The notes beneath the pieces are model-generated. The model had not been told where the DNA came from and searched no databases. It saw only the letters and a program-made list of their open reading frames with translations. A stretch of 64,000 nucleotides of DNA from Actinoplanes sp. NBRC 103695 (GTDB lineage: Bacteria; Actinomycetota; Actinomycetes; Mycobacteriales; Micromonosporaceae): positions 1-64,000 of the forward strand of contig NZ_BSTL01000036.1 in the NCBI RefSeq assembly GCF_030269485.1, read 5' to 3'. The position numbers and the translations under genes are program-made. Each line of letters opens with the position of its first letter. The first letter of the stretch is position 1. Below are positions 62,673-64,000 of the stretch, in pieces.

Positions 62673-63527
62673 TCAGGACTGCCGGACGTGCATGCGTTGC
62701 CGGCCCAGCGCCTCGATCTCCAACTCGATGAGATCACCGGCACGCAGGTAAGGCTTCGGGTCGGGCCGGCCCAGGGCCACCCCGGACGGCGTGCCGGTAC
62801 TTATGACGTCGCCCGGGTACAGCACCATGAACTGACTGAGGTAGTGCACCAGGTGGTCGACCGGGAAGATCATGTTCTTGGTGTTGCCCGCCTGCCGTTC
62901 CTTGCCGTTGACCCACAACCGCATGTCGAGCGCATGCGGATCCGGCACCTCGTCCGGAGTGACGAGCCAGGGGCCGAGAGGGCTGAATGTCTCACACGAC
63001 TTGCCCTTGTCCCACTGTCCGCCGCGTTCCAGCTGGAACTCCCGTTCGGACACGTCATTGGCCAGCACATACCCGCCGACACAAGCCCACGCCTCGGCGG
63101 GCGACGTGAGGTATCGAGCAGTGCGGCCGATGACCACTGCCAGTTCCACCTCCCAGTCGGTCTTGGTGCTGTTGCGCGGGATCAGCAGATCGTCGAACGG
63201 ACCGGCCACCGTGTCGGCCGCCTTGAGGAAGATCACCGGCTCCTCCGGCTCCCAGGCACCGGTCTCACTGACGTGATCGCGGTAGTTCAGTCCGACTCCG
63301 ACGATCTTTCCTACCCGGATCGGCGAGCCGGTCCGAGCGTCGTCGGCGACGACGGGCAAGACGCCTGCGTCGAGCGCGGACCGGGCCCGTTCCGGGCCTC
63401 CGGACGCCAGGAAAGCACCGTCCACGTCCGGCGTTATCGAGCTGAGGTCATACCGGTGGCCATCCTCCGCGAGCAGGGCGGGCCGTTCCCCGCCGGGTCT
63501 TCCGATGCGCAGAAATCTCATGGCCAC
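62673..63527 (-). CDS. Fumarylacetoacetate hydrolase-family protein
   Basis: 284 residues. VGVGLNYRDHVSETG, PVIFLKAADTVAGP, TDWEVELAVVIG (metal-binding Glu pair), GYVLANDVSERE and DVISTGTPSGVALG are the FAH-fold motifs. Members hydrolyse or decarboxylate oxo-acids or isomerise them, using Mg2+. In a polyketide-type locus it may cut or tautomerise a 1,3-dicarbonyl unit. It is on the same strand as the second carrier gene, 117 bp downstream. Confidence 0.92.
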   Translation of the reverse strand: MAMRFLRIGRPGGERPALLAEDGHRYDLSSITPDVDGAFLASGGPERARSALDAGVLPVVADDARTGSPIRVGKIVGVGLNYRDHVSETGAWEPEEPVIFLKAADTVAGPFDDLLIPRNSTKTDWEVELAVVIGRTARYLTSPAEAWACVGGYVLANDVSEREFQLERGGQWDKGKSCETFSPLGPWLVTPDEVPDPHALDMRLWVNGKERQAGNTKNMIFPVDHLVHYLSQFMVLYPGDVISTGTPSGVALGRPDPKPYLRAGDLIELEIEALGRQRMHVRQS

Positions 63528-63643
63528 TCCGTCTCGGCGTGCATCGAGGCGTGCAGGCAGGAGGTGAGGATGATGACGATGGCGCTCATCCCGTCGATTG
63601 ACACGGAGGCCCGGCCGGCCGGCGCCTCATCGCTGCGGCGCCG

Positions 63644-63898
63644 TCAACGGTTGGCGATGACGTAGTCGGCCATCTTCCCGACCGAGTTGAAGTTCTCCAC
63701 CACCAGTTCCTCGTCCGGGATGGCGATCGCGAACTGTTCCTCGAGCCAGACCAGAAGCTCCAGGATGCCCAGCGAGTCGAAACCGGCGAAGTCCCGGAGG
63801 TCCATGTGGTCGTCGATCACGGTCACCTCGCGGGACTCGGGCACCACCTCGCGCAGCCGTTCCACGACGGTCTCGACGACCTCTTTACGCTCGATCAT
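63644..63898 (-). CDS. Acyl carrier protein
   Basis: 84 residues. FAGFDSLGILELLVWLEEQF carries the phosphopantetheinylated Ser (DSLG). It is unlike the carrier at 57562 in sequence, so the locus uses two dedicated carriers. It is the first minus-strand gene at the right edge; 63899-64000 shows only a likely promoter region. Confidence 0.92.
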   Translation of the reverse strand: MIERKEVVETVVERLREVVPESREVTVIDDHMDLRDFAGFDSLGILELLVWLEEQFAIAIPDEELVVENFNSVGKMADYVIANR

Positions 63899-64000
63899 TC
63901 TCCCCGTTTCTCCATTCTCGTGCGGCCGGAAGGCAGGAGCGGACGTCTCGCCGACGCCGGGATGCGAATGAGGATAACCACGGATCCGCTTCGCTGTCTG

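Overview
The window is very GC-rich, with dense, overlapping, often GTG-started genes. Its families (SARP regulator, conservon, streptophobe membrane protein, DmdR/IdeR-type iron boxes, Dyp peroxidase with PCuAC/CopC copper proteins) point to a filamentous actinobacterium, probably near Micromonosporaceae; the exact taxon is inference. There are no rRNA, tRNA, CRISPR or insertion-sequence genes that I can see.

Layout. (1) 1-6863, minus strand: an iron-regulated siderophore locus, with an NRPS running off the left edge, a complete FecBCD-type ferric-siderophore importer and two iron boxes (2285-2301, 6845-6863). (2) 7036-13118, minus: an acyltransferase and a two-component system coupled to an ABC exporter whose ATPase has lost its core. 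(3) 13360-18789: single genes (lipoprotein, NmrA/HxlR pair, patatin, membrane protein) and two broken genes (AraC, metallo-beta-lactamase fold). (4) 19021-22333: a DUF1996 protein and a lactonase-type beta-propeller that share a GTAAG direct-repeat site upstream. (5) 22746-26423: BON protein, response-regulator remnant, aquaporin and KatG. (6) 26581-40623: a copper-centred island with YcnI, a SigC-like ECF sigma factor, PCuAC, CopC, Dyp peroxidase, PepSY and TSUP membrane proteins, DJ-1/PfpI (isonitrile hydratase-like) proteins, one intact siderophore/metallophore importer operon and a collapsed second copy. (7) 40885-50629: a SARP regulator and a tightly coupled operon that looks like an undescribed RiPP cluster: 47-residue peptide, hairpin, unknown protein, CYTH-like protein, MFS exporter, split M16 peptidase pair and P450. 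(8) 51065-54479: a conservon (cvnA-D) plus a GAF protein. (9) 54563-64000: secondary metabolism with an acyl-CoA dehydrogenase, FkbH-like protein, two carrier proteins, two GT2 glycosyltransferases, P450, FAH hydrolase and VOC protein, continuing off the right edge.

A theme across the window is that about nine genes keep their start region and their end but have lost the middle, often with a frame change and often with start/stop coupling to neighbours intact. Either this genome is shedding gene cores or the assembly has collapsed them; raw long reads would decide. The best candidates for new biology are the RiPP-like operon at 44257-50629 and the copper/isonitrile-metallophore uptake island at 26581-40623.
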